A stretch of DNA of 17,959 nt. It comes from Pseudomonas sp. PGPPP3. Lineage in GTDB: Bacteria; Pseudomonadota; Gammaproteobacteria; Pseudomonadales; Pseudomonadaceae. Positions 16,110 through 17,959 of the stretch are shown piece after piece (positions within the stretch are counted from its first letter, which is position 1; each line of letters opens with the position of its first letter). Made by a program: the position numbers and the translations under genes. The stretch lies in the NCBI GenBank assembly GCA_002256055.1, contig NKIE01000013.1:1-17959 (forward strand). Reading direction: 5' to 3'. The notes beneath the pieces are model-generated. The model was not told the DNA's origin. It saw only the letters and a program-made list of their open reading frames with translations, and searched no databases.

Positions 16110-16440
16110 GTTGTTTGTGCGGCAAATAAGTCCTGGGGGAACGGCAATTAATATCGGCTTTGCCGTGGAGCATCGAGTGCTGTGTCGTTGGGGCGTGGTG
16201 GTGGCCTACGGTTACGTTAGGCGGTAACTCGTTGCGCGAAAGCGGGGCGTCAGGGAGCGGTTTGCTCCGAAATACAGCGCATGGAAAATACGCTTAATTG
16301 CGCAATGGCTTGATTTAGAGCGGTTTTGAGATTTGCGGCGCAATTATTGCTTTAATCATGGGTTATCTCCTTTCTCCCTCGCTGCATGTTTGCCGGCGCC
16401 TGTCAATCCATCCGCTCTGCGGGTCGGGGTCTTCTGTAAC
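16110..16440. other. Non-coding stretch between acsA and the aot promoter
   Basis: Together with its flanks this belongs to a 570-bp gene-free gap (16059-16628). No convincing coding frame was found: the open frame at 16358-16693 runs through the aotJ start in another frame and has no RBS. Visible structure: a 7-bp inverted repeat ACGGCAA/TTGCCGT at 16141-16147 and 16160-16166, and the GCAAT palindromes at 16295-16350 listed separately. The base composition is less G+C-rich than in the genes, especially at 16280-16350. No riboswitch or tRNA fold was recognised. Confidence 0.55.
16295..16350. repeat. GCAAT/ATTGC palindrome cluster upstream of aotJ
   Basis: ATTGCGCAAT (16297-16306) is a perfect 10-bp palindrome and GCAAT-T-ATTGC (16340-16350) a perfect odd palindrome. 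The longer arms TAATTGCGC (16295-16303) and GCGCAATTA (16338-16346) are also exact complements of each other. So at least four copies of the GCAAT half-site lie within 56 bp, in AT-rich DNA about 280-335 bp before aotJ. This looks like a binding site for an unidentified dimeric regulator. Confidence 0.45.
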
Positions 16441-16444
16441 TTGT

Positions 16445-16465
16445 TGTCGCATTGAAGAAATATCG
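16445..16465 (+). promoter_or_regulatory. ArgR binding site, copy 1 (aot operon)
   Basis: TGTCGC at 16445-16450, eight bases, then AA at 16459-16460: an exact match to the Pseudomonas ArgR consensus TGTCGC-N8-AA-N5. In P. aeruginosa, arginine-bound ArgR activates the aot operon, and this is the same operon in the same context. Confidence 0.72.
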
Positions 16466-16475
16466 ACTTTCAGCC

Positions 16476-16496
16476 TGTCGCTAGAATGCAGCCCAC
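16476..16496 (+). promoter_or_regulatory. ArgR binding site, copy 2, overlapping a -10 box
   Basis: TGTCGC at 16476-16481, eight bases, then AG at 16490-16491 (consensus AA), in the same orientation as copy 1 and 31 bp from it, three helical turns. The N8 region contains TAGAAT (16482-16487, 5/6 -10 match), and no good -35 lies upstream, as expected for an activator-dependent promoter. Confidence 0.6.
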
Positions 16497-16628
16497 CCAG
16501 CCTGGGCTATTACGCCCATCTAGCGCGCTGCAAAGACAGCGACTCTTTCTACACTGAATGCAGGTATGCGCTGGGACGTTTTGTCTTTCTGTCCAATAGA
16601 AGCCAAACACACTCGAAGGAGTCACATG

Positions 16629-17408
16629 ATGAACAAGGCTGCATTGCTTGGCGCCCTGGCGCTGTCCCTGTTGTCCCCCCTGAGCATGGCTGATGATGCC
16701 AAGCCATTGCGCATTGGTATCGAAGCGGCATACCCGCCCTTTGCGATGAAAACCCCGGAAGGCGCTATCACTGGTTTTGACTACGACATCGGCAATGCCC
16801 TGTGTGCGGAAATGCAGGCCAAGTGCGTGTGGATCGAGCAAGAGTTCGATGGCCTGATCCCGGCACTCAAAGTGCGCAAGTTCGATGCCGTGCTGTCGTC
16901 GCTGTCGATCACCCCGGAGCGTCTGAAGTCGGTGGACTTCACCAGCAAGTACTACCACACCCCAGCCAAGCTGGCGATGAAGGCTGGCAGCGTGGTTAAT
17001 GACCCACTGGTGGACCTCAAGGGCAAGAAAGTCGGCGTGCAGCGCGCCTCGATCTATGACCGCTACGCCACCGAGATGTTTGCCCCGGCCGGTATTGAAG
17101 TGGTGCGCTACAGCTCGCAGAACGAGATTTTCCTCGACCTGGCCGCTGGTCGTGTCGATGCCACCCTGGCTGACGTGGTCAATATCGATGACGGCTTCCT
17201 GAAGACCGACGCCGGTAAGGGGTTTGCTCTGGTAGGCCCGGACTACAACGACAAGAAGTACTTCGGTGATGGTGCCGGTATTGCTGTGCGCAAGGGCGAC
17301 AAGGCCACTGCCGAGCGCTTCAATAAAGCCATTGCGGCGATTCGCGCCAATGGCAAGTACCAGGAAGTGCAGAACAAATACTTCCAGTTCAACGTTTACG
17401 GCGAGTAA
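16629..17408 (+). CDS. aotJ: Arginine/ornithine-binding periplasmic protein AotJ
   Basis: Periplasmic solute-binding component of an ABC importer for arginine and ornithine. Residues 1-21 form a Sec signal peptide (LLGALALSLLSPLSMA). The mature protein is a SBP family 3 amino-acid binder: PLRIGIEAAYPPFAMKTPEG, GFDYDIGNALCAEM, WIEQEFDGLIPALKVRKFDAVLSSLSITPERLKSVDFTSKYYHTPA, then KGKKVGVQ and the C-terminal QEVQNKYFQFNVYGE. This is the LAO/HisJ/AotJ type. An ATG at 16626 is also possible; 16629 is preferred because the GAAGGAG RBS (16615-16621) is then 7 rather than 4 bases away. It is first in the aot operon downstream of acsA, as in P. aeruginosa, under probable ArgR control. A hairpin follows before aotQ. 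Confidence 0.93.
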   Translation: MNKAALLGALALSLLSPLSMADDAKPLRIGIEAAYPPFAMKTPEGAITGFDYDIGNALCAEMQAKCVWIEQEFDGLIPALKVRKFDAVLSSLSITPERLKSVDFTSKYYHTPAKLAMKAGSVVNDPLVDLKGKKVGVQRASIYDRYATEMFAPAGIEVVRYSSQNEIFLDLAAGRVDATLADVVNIDDGFLKTDAGKGFALVGPDYNDKKYFGDGAGIAVRKGDKATAERFNKAIAAIRANGKYQEVQNKYFQFNVYGE

Positions 17409-17420
17409 GCGTTTTCCCTG

Positions 17421-17460
17421 AAAGTGGCACAAGCGGGTTCTGCGCTTTGTGCCACTTTTT
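17421..17460 (+). terminator. Intercistronic terminator/attenuator between aotJ and aotQ
   Basis: AAAGTGGCACAA (17421-17432) pairs with TTGTGCCACTTT (17447-17458) in a 12-bp perfect stem extended by GC/GC across a bulged T, ending in five T. It is a typical partial terminator placed after a binding-protein gene so that the periplasmic protein is made in excess over the membrane parts. Confidence 0.85.
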
Positions 17461-17510
17461 CGTTGTGGCGGCGTTGCCTGGCTGGGGTGCGCTGTCTGAG
17501 GAGCTGAATC

Positions 17511-17959
17511 ATGCTCAATGGCTACGGCGCAACCATCCTTGATGGTGTCTGGCTCACCTTGCTTGTTTGGGGCCTCCTGCCGACTGTCGCCGGTCAAGTG
17601 GCTGGCGCTGCTGGGCGAGGCCTATGCCACGGTGATCCGCGGGATTCCCGATCTGGTGCTGATTCTGCTGATTTTCTACGGTGGCCAGGATCTGGTGAAC
17701 CGTATCGCACCGCTGCTGGGCTATGAAGACTACATCGACATCAACCCGTTCGTGGCGGGGGGCGGTACTCTGGGCTTCATCTACGGGGCCTATCTGTCCG
17801 AGACCTTTCGCGGTGCCTTTATGTCCATCCCTAAGGGGCAGGGCGAGGCCGGCATGGCCTATGGTATGAGCCCGTTGCGGGTGTTTTTCCGCATTCTGGT
17901 GCCGCAGATGATCCGTCTGGCGATTCCTGGTTTCACCAACAACTGGCTGGTGCTGATCA
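17511..17959 (+). pseudogene. aotQ: ABC transporter permease aotQ, frameshifted by a small deletion; 3' end outside window
   Basis: Inner-membrane permease of the arginine/ornithine importer. A good RBS (GAGGAG, 7 bases before ATG) and the N-terminus MLNGYGATILDGVWLTL match AotQ/HisQ. In this frame the protein then turns to nonsense and stops at TGA 17724-17726 after 71 residues. From 17563 a second frame (+1) reads LFGASCRLSPVKWLALLGEAYATVIRGIPDLVLILLIFYGG and on to the edge without a stop, containing the permease EAA motif (EAGMAYGMSPLRVFFRILVPQ). Compared with HisQ, about 14 residues of the first membrane helix are missing at the joint, equal to about 41 bp lost. The permease as written cannot be made. 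It is either a real inactivating deletion or a sequence/assembly error. Confidence 0.85.

Noticed and set aside
16358..16693. Possible 111-codon gene upstream of aotJ
   Set aside because: Overlaps the aotJ start out of frame, runs through the probable ArgR sites and promoter, has no RBS and a Cys/Ser-rich random-looking product.
16470..17597. Long open frame (375 codons) on the minus strand opposite aotJ
   Set aside because: Spans the aot promoter, aotJ and part of aotQ antisense; composition and translation look like a shadow, with no known domain.

Overview
The window looks like chromosomal core sequence from a Pseudomonas-type gammaproteobacterium. The evidence is the moderate-to-high G+C, the gene families present (CvfB-type S1 protein, YehS, DUF3422, SelD-SelU, AcsA), and an acsA gene followed directly by an arginine/ornithine transporter (aot) operon, which is the order known in Pseudomonas aeruginosa. 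No tRNA, rRNA, insertion sequence, prophage or CRISPR array was seen.

Layout from left to right: the 3' end of a SlyB-like glycine-zipper lipoprotein (+), sharing a terminator with a Na+/H+ antiporter NhaA (-); YehS/DUF1456 (-), divergent from a CvfB-type RNA-binding protein (+); a large LtaS-like membrane sulfatase-fold transferase (-), divergent from a small secreted protein of unknown function (+); an MgtC-family membrane protein (+); an exported methionine sulfoxide reductase pair msrB-msrA (-); a DUF3422 membrane protein (-); a GNAT acetyltransferase and a TetR regulator (-). The TetR gene is divergent from a delta3,5-delta2,4-dienoyl-CoA isomerase (+). Then come selD-selU (+), acsA (+), aotJ (+) and the start of aotQ (+).

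How the genes work together: (i) msrB-msrA repair both stereoisomers of oxidised methionine outside the cytoplasm. (ii) SelD makes selenophosphate and SelU uses it to modify tRNA wobble uridines; the two genes overlap by one base. (iii) The TetR gene and the isomerase gene share a 117-bp gap holding two copies of one palindromic operator, placed exactly over the -35 and -10 elements of the isomerase promoter. This reads as a self-contained switch for oxidation of unsaturated fatty acids. (iv) acsA and aot handle acetate and arginine/ornithine uptake; the aot upstream region has two tandem matches to the Pseudomonas ArgR site.

The clearest anomaly is aotQ: about 41 bp appear to be missing from its first membrane helix, which throws the rest of the permease out of frame. 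I found no convincing novel multi-gene system. The best leads are the TetR operator pair, the aotQ lesion, the LtaS-like enzyme with its extra C-terminal domain, and two unexplained sets of inverted or direct repeats upstream of acsA and aotJ.
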